A DNA stretch of 64,000 nucleotides from Calidifontibacillus oryziterrae (GCF_000331575.1 NZ_KB223527.1:841842-905841); one strand, 5' to 3'; shown: positions 36,493 to 47,568, counted from the first letter of the stretch. Notes: generated by a model not told the origin, from the sequence alone. Numbers and translations: made by a program.

Positions 36493-38757
36493 TTATACTT
36501 CAGGTTCAGGATTAGGCCCTGAATCAACTTGCTTTTTCTTTGGCTTGCCAATTGATTTTGATTTCCATACTAACCAAAGCTGTGCTGCAATAAACATTGA
36601 TGAGTACGTACCTGCTAGTAAACCGATTAACAAGGCAATCGAGAAGTTTGCGATTGATTCACTACCAAATATCCACAGTGCGCCTGCTGCAAACATTACG
36701 GTTAATACCGTATTTATGGAACGTCCTAATGTTTGTAGTAAGCTTTTGTTAACAAGATCTGCTAAATCATTATATGTTTTAATCCGTTTCTTCAATTTCA
36801 TATTTTCACGAATCCGGTCAAACGTAACAATCGTATCGTTAATCGAATAACCAACAATTGTTAATACAGCTGCTATAAACGTTAAATCAACCTCTAATCT
36901 TGTTATACTAAAGAACACAATGATGAAAAACGCATCATGCAATAGCGCAATAATTGCGGCAAGACCGAAATACAATTCAAAGCGTACCGCAACATATAAT
37001 ACGATTCCGGCTGCTGCAATCATAACAGCAAAAAATGCATTTTTAGCTAGCTCTTTTCCGACTGTTGGAGAAACTGTACCAACGTTAGGTTCAGACCCAT
37101 ATTTTTCTGAAAAATAGTTTTTAAGCTTTGCTATTTCATCTTTTGAGAATACGCCGACAAATCTAGCGATAGCAAGATTTTGGTTATCCCCAGCAATCGT
37201 AATATCTTTAGGAGTAAACCCTAATTGCTCGAAATCCTGCCCGATTGCTTCTCTTGTAAGCGGTTGGTCTGAAGAAATTTCCACGCGAGCACCACTTGCA
37301 AAATCAATACCTAAATTAAGTCCCATCGTTGCAAGCGCAATAATACCCGCGACAACCATAGCGCTTGATAAAATAAAGAATTTTTTATGGTGCTTTATAA
37401 AGTCGAGTTTAGCAAAGCGGCCTTCAACAATAATTTCCTGTTCATCTACTTCACTTATATCTCGAATTTCACTTTGTTTAACACCGAACCAGCCTTGCTT
37501 TTTATTTAAGAATTTACTATTTACCCATAAACCTAACAATAGACGAGAACCATAAACAGCTGTAAGAAAGCTGACTAATATACTTAAAATTAACATCGTT
37601 GCAAACCCTTTTACAGAGCTTGTACCATAAACAAACAGAACACCAGCGGCAAGAAGTGTTGTTAAATTCGAGTCTAAAATCGTCGTAAACGACCGTTGAT
37701 TTCCGGCACGGAACGCTGACATGACTGATTTCCCTGTTCGTAATTCTTCTTTAATTCGCTCATATGTCAAAATGTTTGCGTCAACTGCCATACCGACTCC
37801 GAGCACGAGCGCTGCAATACCTGGAAGGGTGAGGACAGCGTTCATCCAATCAAACACTTGAAGGACAATAAAAATATAAATACTAAGTGTAATAACAGCA
37901 ATTATACCTGAGAAGCGATAATAGAAAAGCATAAATATAAAAATTAACGCAATACCAACAATACTTGCATATATTGTTTTATTTAGAGCTTCTTCACCGA
38001 ATTGCGCCCCAACAGAGGTGGAGAATACTTCTGTCAATTCTACTGGAAGCGAACCAGCATTTAATAGATCAGCTAATTCCTTCGCTTCTTCAATTGTAAA
38101 GGTACCGCTAATCATAACATTTTCTGTATTTAGAACCTCATTAACAGTAGCGGCTGATAAATATTTTGGCGGTGCATCAGTTTTCTGTGACTCTGCTGCA
38201 AATGAATCTACACCTTCTTCAAAGTCTAACCATATGACTAGAAGGTTGTTTGGCTTCATGCCTAAAATTTGTTGTGTTACTTGTCCGAACTTATCGGCGT
38301 CATTTAGAGTAAGCGTTACAATTGGTTGATTATTTTCTCCAAATGATTGGGCAGCGCCGCCTTCTTTCAAATCTGCTCCATCCAAGAGTTTATTATCTAA
38401 CACGTCTCTAAATGTAAGCTTTGCTTGCGTTGACAGGATTTCACGTGCTTTTTGTTGATCGGTTACACCAGCTAATTGAACGCGAATACGGTCTTCACCT
38501 TCAATTTGAATATTAGGCTCACTAACACCCAGCACATTTATCCGTTTATTCAAGGCACTTACCGTACTTAACATTAAATTTTTGTCTAGCTTTTGATTTT
38601 CGTCAATTGGCTTTACCTCATAGAGGATTTCAAAGCCCCCTTGAAGGTCCAAGCCAAGCTTAATATCTTTAAAAATCCCATTGATGGTAACTCCCATCGT
38701 ACTTGCAAACAGCAGGACGATAAGAAAGAATGCTACGATCCGTCCTCTTTTGACCAT
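36493..38757 (-). CDS. secDF: Fused protein translocase subunit SecDF
   Basis: SecD and SecF are fused in one 754-residue membrane protein that uses the proton gradient to pull translocating proteins. It has about 12 membrane segments, the LGLDLQGGFEILYE motif near residue 32, the VLGVGMAVDANILTYERIK motif in the SecD half, and IVGYSINDTIVTFDRIREN in the SecF half. The linker between halves is cytoplasmic and charged. ATG at 38757 follows GGAGGAAC. It lies between recJ and comN. Confidence 0.97.
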   Translation of the reverse strand: MVKRGRIVAFFLIVLLFASTMGVTINGIFKDIKLGLDLQGGFEILYEVKPIDENQKLDKNLMLSTVSALNKRINVLGVSEPNIQIEGEDRIRVQLAGVTDQQKAREILSTQAKLTFRDVLDNKLLDGADLKEGGAAQSFGENNQPIVTLTLNDADKFGQVTQQILGMKPNNLLVIWLDFEEGVDSFAAESQKTDAPPKYLSAATVNEVLNTENVMISGTFTIEEAKELADLLNAGSLPVELTEVFSTSVGAQFGEEALNKTIYASIVGIALIFIFMLFYYRFSGIIAVITLSIYIFIVLQVFDWMNAVLTLPGIAALVLGVGMAVDANILTYERIKEELRTGKSVMSAFRAGNQRSFTTILDSNLTTLLAAGVLFVYGTSSVKGFATMLILSILVSFLTAVYGSRLLLGLWVNSKFLNKKQGWFGVKQSEIRDISEVDEQEIIVEGRFAKLDFIKHHKKFFILSSAMVVAGIIALATMGLNLGIDFASGARVEISSDQPLTREAIGQDFEQLGFTPKDITIAGDNQNLAIARFVGVFSKDEIAKLKNYFSEKYGSEPNVGTVSPTVGKELAKNAFFAVMIAAAGIVLYVAVRFELYFGLAAIIALLHDAFFIIVFFSITRLEVDLTFIAAVLTIVGYSINDTIVTFDRIRENMKLKKRIKTYNDLADLVNKSLLQTLGRSINTVLTVMFAAGALWIFGSESIANFSIALLIGLLAGTYSSMFIAAQLWLVWKSKSIGKPKKKQVDSGPNPEPEV

Positions 38758-38884
38758 GTTCGTTCCTCCTTCTAACATGAAAACAACGGGAATTTATCCC
38801 GTTTCCAATCCAACAGTTTAATATGTAAATATTTTTTCGAGTAAATCCATTATAGAAAACAGTCATATTATATGTCAATTTAGT

Positions 38885-39178
38885 TCAGTTATTTGCCATA
38901 TCTTTATCATTTTCATATTGCGCGAAAAAATCTGGTGCTTTGTAAGCCTCAATCGTCAAATAACTCATGTAGTCGTTAATTTTAAGAGTTAAAATATCGC
39001 TCACAATTTCATGCAACGATTTATCTGTCTTTTTTTTCCACTTCTTTTTTTGTAGGCAATCCCAAATTTCCTCTAATGAAACACGGTCATAGCCCATTAA
39101 TTTAAATTCCTCTAGCTTACTTTCGAGTGCCGGTTGTACTTGCTCTTTATAAAACTCAACCGGATGACGACTTACCAT
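38885..39178 (-). CDS. comN: Post-transcriptional regulator ComN (YrzD)
   Basis: This 97-residue protein has EFKLMGYDRVSLEEIWDCL and KKKWKKKTDKSLHEIVSDIL, matching the ComN family. In B. subtilis ComN promotes comER/comE competence mRNA translation and localises to the division site and poles. It sits next to secDF and divergent from spoVB, the same place as in B. subtilis. No competence operon is visible in this window. Confidence 0.9.
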   Translation of the reverse strand: MVSRHPVEFYKEQVQPALESKLEEFKLMGYDRVSLEEIWDCLQKKKWKKKTDKSLHEIVSDILTLKINDYMSYLTIEAYKAPDFFAQYENDKDMANN

Positions 39179-39222
39179 AAATGACCACTCCTTATCCTTC
39201 GCATTTATGAAACGATAAACTT

Positions 39223-39253
39223 GTCATGCTTGACCATAATTCAAGCATATAGA
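39223..39253 (+). promoter_or_regulatory. Possible sigmaE-type promoter of spoVB
   Basis: GTCATGCT (39223-39230) is 15 bp from CATATAGA (39246-39253), loosely like sigmaE promoters, about 45 bases ahead of spoVB. B. subtilis spoVB is sigmaE-dependent. The match is partial. Confidence 0.4.
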
Positions 39254-39297
39254 TTATTGTATCGAATATCCAACGATTTTTGAAGGTAGGGAGCAAA

Positions 39298-40884
39298 ATG
39301 TCTTACAAGAATAAGCAAACTTTTTTGCAAGGGACACTAATTTTAATATTAGCTGGGTTAATTACTCGCTTTCTTGGGTTTATAAATCGTATTGTCGTCG
39401 CACGCATAATGGGTGAAGAAGGGGTCGGCCTTTATATGATGGCCATCCCAACGTTAATCCTTATTATCACGCTTACACAGTTAGGCTTGCCAGTCGCGAT
39501 TTCAAAGCTTGTAGCTGAGGCAGCAAGCATTGGCAACCGATCAAAAATAAAAAAAATCCTCGTCGTTTCTTTATCAGTAACCGCTATTTCGAGCATTGTA
39601 TTTACCATTGGTATGATTTCACTTGCACCTGTTTTAGCAAATACGCTGTTAACGGATGAACGTACGTATTATCCGCTCATCGCAATCTCGCCAATTGTAC
39701 CAATTATCGCATTGTCATCGGTGCTAAGGGGATATTTCCAAGGTCTGCAAAATATGCGCCCTGCTGCTTATTCGCAAGTTATTGAACAAATCGTACGGAT
39801 ATCATTAGTTGCTGTCATGACAAAAGCCTTTTTACCATATGGTGTAGAATTTGCGGCAGCCGGTGCAATGATTTCAGTTGTATTTGGGGAGCTTGCTTCG
39901 CTGCTTTATATGATAACAATGTTTAAAATTAAAAAAACCTTCAAGGTTCGCAAAAGTTTCTTTTCTCATATGAAGGAAGGTAAAAGTACTTTACATGACC
40001 TGTTAAAAATCGCCTTACCAACAACAGGTAGCCGTCTTATTGGCTCGATTTCTTACTTTTTTGAACCAATTGTTGTCTCACAAAGCTTAGCACTTGCAGG
40101 TGTAACGACCGCGATTGCAACAAAGCAATATGGCGAACTAACAGGGTATGCACTCCCGCTATTATTATTACCATCATTTGTTACGACATCATTATCCATT
40201 TCATTAGTACCTGCAATTAGTGAAGCGGCGGCCAGAGGACAGTCACTTATAATTGAGTATCGCCTCCAACAGGCAATGCGGTTAGCGATCGTAACCGGTG
40301 GCCTTGCGATTGTCATTCTCTATGTATTTGCTTCACCAATAATGGAGCTTATGTATCACTCAAGCAAGTCGGCAATATTTGTACAGTTAATGGCACCCTT
40401 TTTCCTATTTTCATATATTCAAGGACCACTACAAGCAGCATTGCAGGCACTAGATCTAGCTCGTGCGGCGATGATTAATAGTTTAATCGGTGCTAGTGTA
40501 AAAATTGCTGCTATCTTTGCTTTTGCATCAAGACCCGAATTTGGGATTATTGGCGTTGCACTTGGAATTGTGCTAGGAATCTTACTAGTCACACTACTAC
40601 ATTTTACAACGATTGTAAAAACAATTAGTTTCACGTTTTACGTCAAAGATCATGCGAAAAGCTTGTTAGTAATGATTATTACCGGCATCGCTGGACACTT
40701 TATTTTTAAATACATTTTAGTAGAAGCTTCATTATCATTACGGACTTTAACAGCAATTATTAGCACGTCAATTGTGTATATCATCCTATTAGGTAGCTTT
40801 CAACTCATATTAAAAGAAGAAGTCAAACGGTTACCTATCATCGGCAGACATTTAGCGTTAATCATGCCTAATAGTAAAAAATAG
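39298..40884 (+). CDS. spoVB: Stage V sporulation protein B (MOP superfamily)
   Basis: This polytopic protein of 528 residues is related to MurJ lipid II flippases. About 14 membrane segments are visible, beginning LILILAGLITRFLGFINRIVVARIMG. SpoVB is needed for spore cortex formation, probably in moving peptidoglycan precursors at the outer forespore membrane. The ATG at 39298 follows AGGGAG; the longer TTG frame would start before that site. It is divergent from comN. Confidence 0.95.
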   Translation: MSYKNKQTFLQGTLILILAGLITRFLGFINRIVVARIMGEEGVGLYMMAIPTLILIITLTQLGLPVAISKLVAEAASIGNRSKIKKILVVSLSVTAISSIVFTIGMISLAPVLANTLLTDERTYYPLIAISPIVPIIALSSVLRGYFQGLQNMRPAAYSQVIEQIVRISLVAVMTKAFLPYGVEFAAAGAMISVVFGELASLLYMITMFKIKKTFKVRKSFFSHMKEGKSTLHDLLKIALPTTGSRLIGSISYFFEPIVVSQSLALAGVTTAIATKQYGELTGYALPLLLLPSFVTTSLSISLVPAISEAAARGQSLIIEYRLQQAMRLAIVTGGLAIVILYVFASPIMELMYHSSKSAIFVQLMAPFFLFSYIQGPLQAALQALDLARAAMINSLIGASVKIAAIFAFASRPEFGIIGVALGIVLGILLVTLLHFTTIVKTISFTFYVKDHAKSLLVMIITGIAGHFIFKYILVEASLSLRTLTAIISTSIVYIILLGSFQLILKEEVKRLPIIGRHLALIMPNSKK

Positions 40885-41032
40885 AAGGGGCCGACTTATA
40901 CGGAAACTCAGCAGCTGGCTGGCTTGCTCCGGAAATTCAAAATTTTTGAAAAAGAACTTATTCGTTGCTAAATACAGTAGCAGGGGTGCCTGCCAGTCGC
41001 TTACGAACATAAGCGGTTGAAATTTTTCAATT
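40885..41032. other. Intergenic stretch after spoVB
   Basis: No gene is seen. The DNA contains GC-rich patches (cagctggctggcttgctccgg and gggtgcctgccagtcgc) that contrast with the AT-rich flanks and may be remnants of an old repeat. No clean terminator is visible for spoVB. Confidence 0.5.
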
Positions 41033-41241
41033 GTAAATAAACTAATGGAATTGTAAATAAACTCATGGAATTGTAAATAAACTAATGAGATTTGTAAATA
41101 AATATATAGAATTCGTAAATAAACTTATGAAATGTAAATAAATACTCGGAATTTGTAAATATACTAATGAAATTTGTAAATAAATTTGCAGATTTTGTAA
41201 ATATACTCATGGAATTTGTAAATAAATTTTTCAAATTGAGT
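41033..41241 (+). repeat. Tandem array of ten 19-21-bp units
   Basis: Ten units each begin gtaaata and follow a consensus near gtaaataaactaatggaattt, with unit length varying from 19 to 21 bp. The array lies between spoVB and yrbG, which converge, and is over 75 percent AT by eye. No reading frame is kept because unit length varies. The period is close to two helical turns, so the A-tracts may be phased. Confidence 0.92.
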
Positions 41242-41292
41242 TAAAGGTGCAAATTTCGTTATACGTTGTGTTGTGAAGAGTGAAAGTGCCTC

Positions 41293-41955
41293 TCATTTTT
41301 TTTCATCCTTCTCATCAATAAAAAGATTGCCATCATCATCGATTGAACAATAGGTAATTTTTTTTATATCCCTAAAGCCTTGTTTACGCAATTCCTGTCT
41401 TAGCCATAGGTTTGTTTTATGAATCCTTTTTAATTGATCCTCTTGGACAATTCCATCCTTAATGAGCGGAAGTGGAACATTAAAGGCTTCATTTGTATTT
41501 TTAAAAATATCCTTCTCAAATACAGATAGCTTTCCTGATGGCTCTAATATCGCAAATTCAACATCAGCGATGTTTTTTATATCCTTTTCACGCAATTGAA
41601 CTAATAAATCATCGATGTTATAGCGTTGCTTCCTCATTTCCTTTTCATTAATTTGGCCTTGATCGATAAGAATGGATGGTTGCCCATCAACTAGATCCCG
41701 AAATTTTTGACTTCGAAGAGATATTAATGACAAAAAAATCTGAACCGCAACTAATATAAATATTGGGAGTAATGTAATGAAAAAAGGTTTATCTGGATTT
41801 TCTATTGCAACGATTGCTAATTCCCCTATCATTACAAAAACCACTAAATCTAGAAGACTTAATTCACCAACTTCTCGCTTCCCCATTATCCGGAAAATAA
41901 AGATGATCAATAAGTACAAAAACACAGTTCGTAGTACAATCGTCCAAATATCCAT
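41293..41955 (-). CDS. yrbG: DUF421 membrane protein YrbG
   Basis: This protein of about 220 residues has three N-terminal membrane segments (VLRTVFLYLLIIFIFRIMGKR, LLDLVVFVMIGELAIVAI, FFITLLPIFILVAVQIFLSL). A cytoplasmic DUF421 domain with KFRDLVDGQPSILIDQG and LREKDIKNIADVEFAILE follows. Relatives include YetF, involved in spore and germination lipid contexts, but the function is not clear. ATG at 41955 or 41961 could be the start; the nearest GAGGAG fits either. Confidence 0.88.
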   Translation of the reverse strand: MDIWTIVLRTVFLYLLIIFIFRIMGKREVGELSLLDLVVFVMIGELAIVAIENPDKPFFITLLPIFILVAVQIFLSLISLRSQKFRDLVDGQPSILIDQGQINEKEMRKQRYNIDDLLVQLREKDIKNIADVEFAILEPSGKLSVFEKDIFKNTNEAFNVPLPLIKDGIVQEDQLKRIHKTNLWLRQELRKQGFRDIKKITYCSIDDDGNLFIDEKDEKK

Positions 41956-42120
41956 GTACATAACGCTCCTCATCCAACGTTCTTACCTTAGTTTGACCTT
42001 GGGAGTATTAGAACATAATTCGAAGGTTTTTCCATTTTTTATATTCTAAAATTTGTCCAACTGAATAAATTTTAGTAAAGGTGTAAACAACCTCTATCAG
42101 TAATATTGGGGGGAACAGTG

Positions 42121-42498
42121 ATGAAAAGAAATTCATTGAAGGCAATGTTATACGGGGTCATTACAATTTTTGTTATTGTGTTATTCTCAAGCTTGGTTTT
42201 ATCTTTATTATTACGCTTTACTGACATTAAAGAATCCTCGTTAACATGGGTAGTGTTAACCCTTTCGTTTCTTGCGTTATTTGTAGGTGGCTTTGTTTCT
42301 GGTGGAAAAGGAAAACAAAAAGGCTGGCTGATTGGGTCGGGAACTGGACTATTGTTTACTTTACTCGTATTTTTAGTCCAATATTTAGGCTATCAAACAG
42401 GTTTTTCACTTGAGCAATTATATTTCCACATTGCCTATATAGCTGTTGCTCTTATCGGCGGAGTAATTGGTGTAAACATTACGAGCAGAAGAGCGTAA
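42121..42498 (+). CDS. yrzE: TIGR04086 family membrane protein, YrzE-like
   Basis: This 125-residue hydrophobic protein has four predicted membrane segments (VITIFVIVLFSSLVLSLLL, WVVLTLSFLALFVGGFVSGG, LIGSGTGLLFTLLVFLVQYL, YIAVALIGGVIGVNI). It belongs to the TIGR04086 family, of unknown function, found beside yajC in Bacillus. ATG at 42121 follows GGGGGG. Element A copy 2 lies just downstream. Confidence 0.85.
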   Translation: MKRNSLKAMLYGVITIFVIVLFSSLVLSLLLRFTDIKESSLTWVVLTLSFLALFVGGFVSGGKGKQKGWLIGSGTGLLFTLLVFLVQYLGYQTGFSLEQLYFHIAYIAVALIGGVIGVNITSRRA

Positions 42499-42527
42499 GC
42501 AAAAACGTTACAAACAGAAGTATTAAA

Positions 42528-42727
42528 GAACAAAAGCTATAGGCGCCCTGATTAGCGACGTATAAACTAAGAGCGCATCGACTGAGATAAACAAAACACG
42601 TCGAGGGACTTAGTCGATGTTGACTTATCGCAAAAGAGATGAGCGAAGTTTACTAGTCGCTGGGCGCTTGCGCTGGAGGACTACTCTCTGTGCTATAGTA
42701 TTTATCCACAGGATCAAATTTTATAAT
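42528..42727 (+). repeat. Interspersed element A, copy 2 (full)
   Basis: The element starts gaacaaaagctataggcgcc and runs to ggatcaaattttataatttc. Its core (42543-42667) has nested arms: GCGCCC 42543-42548 with GGGCGC 42662-42667, AGCGAC 42554-42559 with GTCGCT 42656-42661, TAAACT 42563-42568 with AGTTTA 42647-42652, and CATCGACT 42576-42583 with AGTCGATG 42612-42619. It lies between convergent yrzE and yajC. No protein is supported. Confidence 0.93.
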
Positions 42728-42740
42728 TTCCTAAACAAAA

Positions 42741-42781
42741 ACAAAAGCGGAATTCATTGTAACTGAATTTCCGCTTTTTTG
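42741..42781. terminator. Bidirectional terminator after yajC and yrzE
   Basis: AAAGCGGAATTC (42744-42755) pairs with GAATTTCCGCTTT (42765-42777). T-runs lie on both sides, serving yajC on the minus strand and read-through from yrzE on the plus strand. Confidence 0.85.
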
Positions 42782-42807
42782 TGTTTAACTGTGCTTATTA
42801 TTACGCT

Positions 42808-43077
42808 TTACTCGCTATCTTTTACTTCTCTTACAGCATTACGGTCATATGTTAGCCTAGAGCCATCTCCACATTTAATAACGACCTTATCCTCATCAAG
42901 AGAATCAATGATCCCATGAAGCCCACCAATTGTGACAACACGATCATTTTTTTGTAGGTTCGATTGCATCGTTTGAATTGCTCTTTGCTTTTTTTGTTGT
43001 GGACGAATAAGTAAGAAATAAAAAATTGCAAACATCGCCACTAACGGTAATACTTGATAAAGAATTCCACTGTCCAT
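42808..43077 (-). CDS. yajC: Preprotein translocase accessory subunit YajC
   Basis: This 89-residue single-span membrane protein associates with SecDF-YidC. Its membrane segment is YQVLPLVAMFAIFYFLLIRP, followed by QQKKQRAIQTMQ and a cytoplasmic barrel with VVTIGGLHGIIDSL. ATG at 43077 follows GAGGTGAAT. It follows tgt, as in most bacteria. Confidence 0.95.
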   Translation of the reverse strand: MDSGILYQVLPLVAMFAIFYFLLIRPQQKKQRAIQTMQSNLQKNDRVVTIGGLHGIIDSLDEDKVVIKCGDGSRLTYDRNAVREVKDSE

Positions 43078-43170
43078 GTAATTCACCTCTTTCAATGCTT
43101 GTCTATGTAATTATTAAAACTATATTCTCAAACCATTCAACCTATTCTTTTTAATAGACTATATATTGGT

Positions 43171-44328
<1,158 letters not shown>

Positions 44329-44470
44329 TTAACTAAAGCACCGTAAGTATATGCACTAAACTATTTAACGAGTTTCTCTTCATACACCATATAAAATATG
44401 TGTCAAGTTCCTCACTATAGTATGGGCATCCCTTCTACAACTAAGCGAAAACAATAGTGGCTAATTATAG

Positions 44471-45499
44471 CTATATAATGAGCATCGCATCACCAAAGCT
44501 AAAGAACCGGTATTTTTCAGATACAGCAGCTTCATATGCTTGTAATACATTTTCTCGACCAGCTAACGCACTTATTAGCATCATTAACGTTGATTTTGGC
44601 AAATGAAAATTAGTAAGCATTGCATCTATTGCTTTGAACGTATAGCCAGGATAAATAAAAATATTTGTCCAACCTGAGGCTTCTTGAAATTGTCCATCGT
44701 AGCGTGAGGCGATTGTCTCTAACGTCCTAGTAGATGTTGTACCGACAGTAACAATTCTACCCCCACTAGCTTTCACATCATTTAGTAGCTTTGCTGTTTC
44801 CTTTGTCATTTGATAAAACTCACCATGCATCTCATGCTCTTCCACATTGTCAGTGCTAACTGGACGAAATGTACCTAAGCCTACATGTAAAGTGATAAAG
44901 GTAACGCGGATCCCTTTTTCACGAATCTCATTCAACAAATCTTCAGTAAAATGTAAACCGGCTGTAGGTGCTGCAGCGGAGCCACGTTCTCGTGCAAAAA
45001 CGGTTTGATATCTTTCTTGGTCATCTAATTGTTCTTTTATATATGGCGGAAGTGGCATTTCTCCTAAAGAATCCAATATTTCATAGAAAATCCCATCGTA
45101 AATAAATTCAAAGTTCCGACCACCATGCTCGTTTTCCGCTATGCACTTTGCCTTCAAACGACCATCGCCAAAGCTTACAATTGTACCTTTTTTGACACGC
45201 TTTGCGGGCTTCACTAATGTTTCCCAGCAATCATCTGCAAATTGCTTTAATAACAAAACTTCAACCTTTGCCCCTGTATCCTCTTTTATTCCAAACAGTC
45301 TCGCAGGTAAAACTCTTGTATCATTTAGCACTAGGCAATCACAGGGATTTAGATAGTTTATTATATTTTTAAATTGTTCATGTTTATATTCGCCAGTCAG
45401 CTTATTCAGAACCATTAACCGAGAAGCAGTTCGATCTTCTAAAGGTGTTTGCGCAATGAGCTCCTCAGGCAAGTCAAAATCAAACAAATCTACTTTCAT
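44471..45499 (-). CDS. queA: SAM:tRNA ribosyltransferase-isomerase QueA
   Basis: This 342-residue enzyme converts preQ1 in tRNA to epoxyqueuosine using SAM as ribosyl donor. It starts [20 protein letters not shown] and includes [24 protein letters not shown] near residue 165 and [18 protein letters not shown] near the C-terminus. It is in the ruvB-queA-tgt-yajC run. Confidence 0.97.
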   Translation of the reverse strand: MKVDLFDFDLPEELIAQTPLEDRTASRLMVLNKLTGEYKHEQFKNIINYLNPCDCLVLNDTRVLPARLFGIKEDTGAKVEVLLLKQFADDCWETLVKPAKRVKKGTIVSFGDGRLKAKCIAENEHGGRNFEFIYDGIFYEILDSLGEMPLPPYIKEQLDDQERYQTVFARERGSAAAPTAGLHFTEDLLNEIREKGIRVTFITLHVGLGTFRPVSTDNVEEHEMHGEFYQMTKETAKLLNDVKASGGRIVTVGTTSTRTLETIASRYDGQFQEASGWTNIFIYPGYTFKAIDAMLTNFHLPKSTLMMLISALAGRENVLQAYEAAVSEKYRFFSFGDAMLII

Positions 45500-45528
45500 A
45501 TTTTGCTCCTTTTAAAGTGGTGAAAATG

Positions 45529-45720
45529 TTATCTAAATCGACCGATTATGTAAAAGATAACTGATAATACAATACTGATAACAATTGACGTTACAATTGG
45601 AAAATAAAAGGTTGTATTCCCTTTTTTAATAACAATATCTCCTGGTAGCCTTCCGAGAATCTGCCATAATAATCCGACAACGATTAGGACTATCCCAGCA
45701 ATAATCAACATTTTGCCCAT
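45529..45720 (-). CDS. yrzS: DUF2905 small membrane protein (YrzS-like)
   Basis: This 63-residue protein has two membrane segments (MLIIAGIVLIVVGLLWQILG and a second VTSIVISIVLSVIFYIIG) around a conserved LPGDIVIKKGNTTFYFPI. This is the DUF2905 pattern; function is unknown. It starts immediately after the ruvB stop, so it is probably translated from the ruv mRNA. Confidence 0.88.
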   Translation of the reverse strand: MGKMLIIAGIVLIVVGLLWQILGRLPGDIVIKKGNTTFYFPIVTSIVISIVLSVIFYIIGRFR

Positions 45721-46722
45721 TTATTCGTTCGGCACCTCCAACTGAAAATGGTGATAAACTTCAGGAGTGATGACCCTGCCTCTAGGTGTTCTTTGCAAAA
45801 AGCCAATTTGTAATAAGTATGGTTCGTATACTTCTTCAATCGTTTGTGCTTCTTCTCCGATCGTTGCCGCAATTGTATCAAGTCCAACAGGGCCACCTCG
45901 GAATTTTTCAATTATACCTAACAACAGCTTCTGGTCAATATGATCTAAACCGAGACGATCGACTTGTAGTTTTTCCAATGAATCTACTGCTATTTTCGCT
46001 GTAATTTTACCATTTCCTTTGACTTGCGCAAAATCACGAACGCGTTTTAACAAGCGGTTAGCTATTCTTGGCGTCCCTCTAGATCGGCGTGCAATCTCCT
46101 CAGATGCAGTTTGGTCAATTTCGATATCAAAAATCGCAGCCGTGCGCTCAACTATATTTGTCAATTCATTTACTTTATAGTACTCTAAACGACTATGGAC
46201 ACCAAACCGATCTCTTAAAGGCGCGGTTAAAAGGCCGACTCTCGTAGTCGCGCCTACTAGGGTGAATGGGGGTAAATCAAGACGAACAGACCTAGCCCCT
46301 GGCCCTTTTCCGATGACAATATCTATACAAAAGTCTTCTAATGCTGAATATAACACCTCTTCAACTGAACGTTGCAAGCGGTGAATCTCATCAATAAATA
46401 ATACATCGCCAGGCTCTAACGCTGTAAGAATCGCAGCTAAATCACCTGGTCGTTCAACAGCTGGACCTGAAGTTGTACGAATGTTTACGTCCATTTCATT
46501 CGCGATAATGGTCGCCAATGTCGTTTTCCCCAACCCAGGTGGTCCATAAAGCAAGACATGGTCTAGTGACTCTTGTCTCATCCTTGCTGCTTCAATAAAA
46601 ACCTTTAAGTTTTGTTTTACTTTCTCTTGACCAATATACTGAATTAACAGCTTCGGTCTTAAGCTTTGTTCAAATGAATCCTCATCAATGATATGTTCAC
46701 TTGATACTAACCGCTCATCCAC
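45721..46722 (-). CDS. ruvB: Holliday junction ATP-dependent helicase RuvB
   Basis: This AAA+ motor drives branch migration with RuvA. The 333 residues show the [19 protein letters not shown] start, Walker [12 protein letters not shown] near residue 60, Walker [11 protein letters not shown] near 108, the [18 protein letters not shown] sensor and arginine finger, and the C-terminal winged helix ending [15 protein letters not shown]. It is 13 bp behind ruvA. Confidence 0.98.
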   Translation of the reverse strand: MDERLVSSEHIIDEDSFEQSLRPKLLIQYIGQEKVKQNLKVFIEAARMRQESLDHVLLYGPPGLGKTTLATIIANEMDVNIRTTSGPAVERPGDLAAILTALEPGDVLFIDEIHRLQRSVEEVLYSALEDFCIDIVIGKGPGARSVRLDLPPFTLVGATTRVGLLTAPLRDRFGVHSRLEYYKVNELTNIVERTAAIFDIEIDQTASEEIARRSRGTPRIANRLLKRVRDFAQVKGNGKITAKIAVDSLEKLQVDRLGLDHIDQKLLLGIIEKFRGGPVGLDTIAATIGEEAQTIEEVYEPYLLQIGFLQRTPRGRVITPEVYHHFQLEVPNE

Positions 46723-46735
46723 AATAATCCCCCCT

Positions 46736-47350
46736 CTACTTTAACAGGAGCTGTAGAGCTTTCTTTATATATTGATCTGTCGATAATCCTTCGTCTTTTG
46801 CTAATATCGGTGCAATTTTATTTATCTCTTTTTCAGCATAACCTAAAACCTTGAGTGCTTCGATTGCATCCTCTAATTCATATGTATATTTTGCTTTTGT
46901 CTCCACATATTTTACAGGTTCGTATTGATCCGGCATTAAATCTGATAGTAAATCATTTAATTTTCCTTTTAAATCTAAGATCATTTGTCTTGCGGTTTTT
47001 TTGCCGACACCTGGAAACTTCACTAAAAACTTTTCATTTTCATCTTCAATCGCTTGAACAACATGATCTGGCTGGCCTGCTGCAATAATTGCCAAAGCAC
47101 CTTTAGGGCCAATTCCAGAAACATTTAATAGCTTTGTAAAAAGTGTTCGCTCTTGGCGAGTTTGAAAACCGTAAAGAGCATTAACATCCTCTCGCACATA
47201 TTGATACGTAAAAACTTTTATTTCTTCATTTAAATCCTTTTGAAAAATAAAAGGATTAGGTGTGAAAATTTGATATCCAACACCTGATACATCAATAACA
47301 ATAAACTCTGGACTTATAAAATCAACTTTACCACGGACAAATTCGATCAA
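46736..47350 (-). CDS. ruvA: Holliday junction complex subunit RuvA
   Basis: RuvA binds four-way junctions as a tetramer and loads RuvB. The 204-residue protein has the OB N-terminal domain, helix-hairpin-helix motifs ([16 protein letters not shown] and [19 protein letters not shown]) and the RuvB-binding C-terminal helices. It is the first gene of the ruvAB operon. No LexA-type site was confirmed upstream. Confidence 0.97.
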   Translation of the reverse strand: MIEFVRGKVDFISPEFIVIDVSGVGYQIFTPNPFIFQKDLNEEIKVFTYQYVREDVNALYGFQTRQERTLFTKLLNVSGIGPKGALAIIAAGQPDHVVQAIEDENEKFLVKFPGVGKKTARQMILDLKGKLNDLLSDLMPDQYEPVKYVETKAKYTYELEDAIEALKVLGYAEKEINKIAPILAKDEGLSTDQYIKKALQLLLK

Positions 47351-47448
47351 GAAAATCCCTCTCTCAGCTTCGCAAAATCAGCGAACATGCATTTCTATTT
47401 CTTATAACATTCTATCATACTTCTCTAATAGAATAGAAGTACAAAAGC

Positions 47449-47508
47449 GGTGCCATAGTAGTGTCCATAGTAGTGTCCATAGTAGTGTCCATAGAGGTTC
47501 CTGACCCC
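47449..47508 (+). repeat. Element B copy 2: four-unit minisatellite
   Basis: The region holds GGTGCCATAGTA, then GTGTCCATAGTA twice, then GTGTCCATAGAG, each 12 bp, and ends GTTCCTGACCCC. It has more units than the other two copies. It lies between the bofC terminator and ruvA. Confidence 0.88.
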
Positions 47509-47518
47509 TCCAGAAAAT

Positions 47519-47552
47519 GTAAAAAGCCTGAGGGGTATACTCTCAAGCCTTC
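47519..47552 (-). terminator. Terminator after bofC
   Basis: AAAAAGCCTGAG on the plus strand pairs with the later CTCAAGCCTT; on the minus strand the hairpin is followed by a T-run. Confidence 0.8.
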
Positions 47553-47568
47553 TACATATTTCCCGTCA

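Noticed and set aside
40885..41032. Insertion-sequence remnant after spoVB
   Set aside because: There is a compositional change but no terminal inverted repeats, target duplication or transposase fragment.
41033..41241. CRISPR array
   Set aside because: Units are contiguous with no unique spacers, the period is 20 bp, and no cas genes are present.
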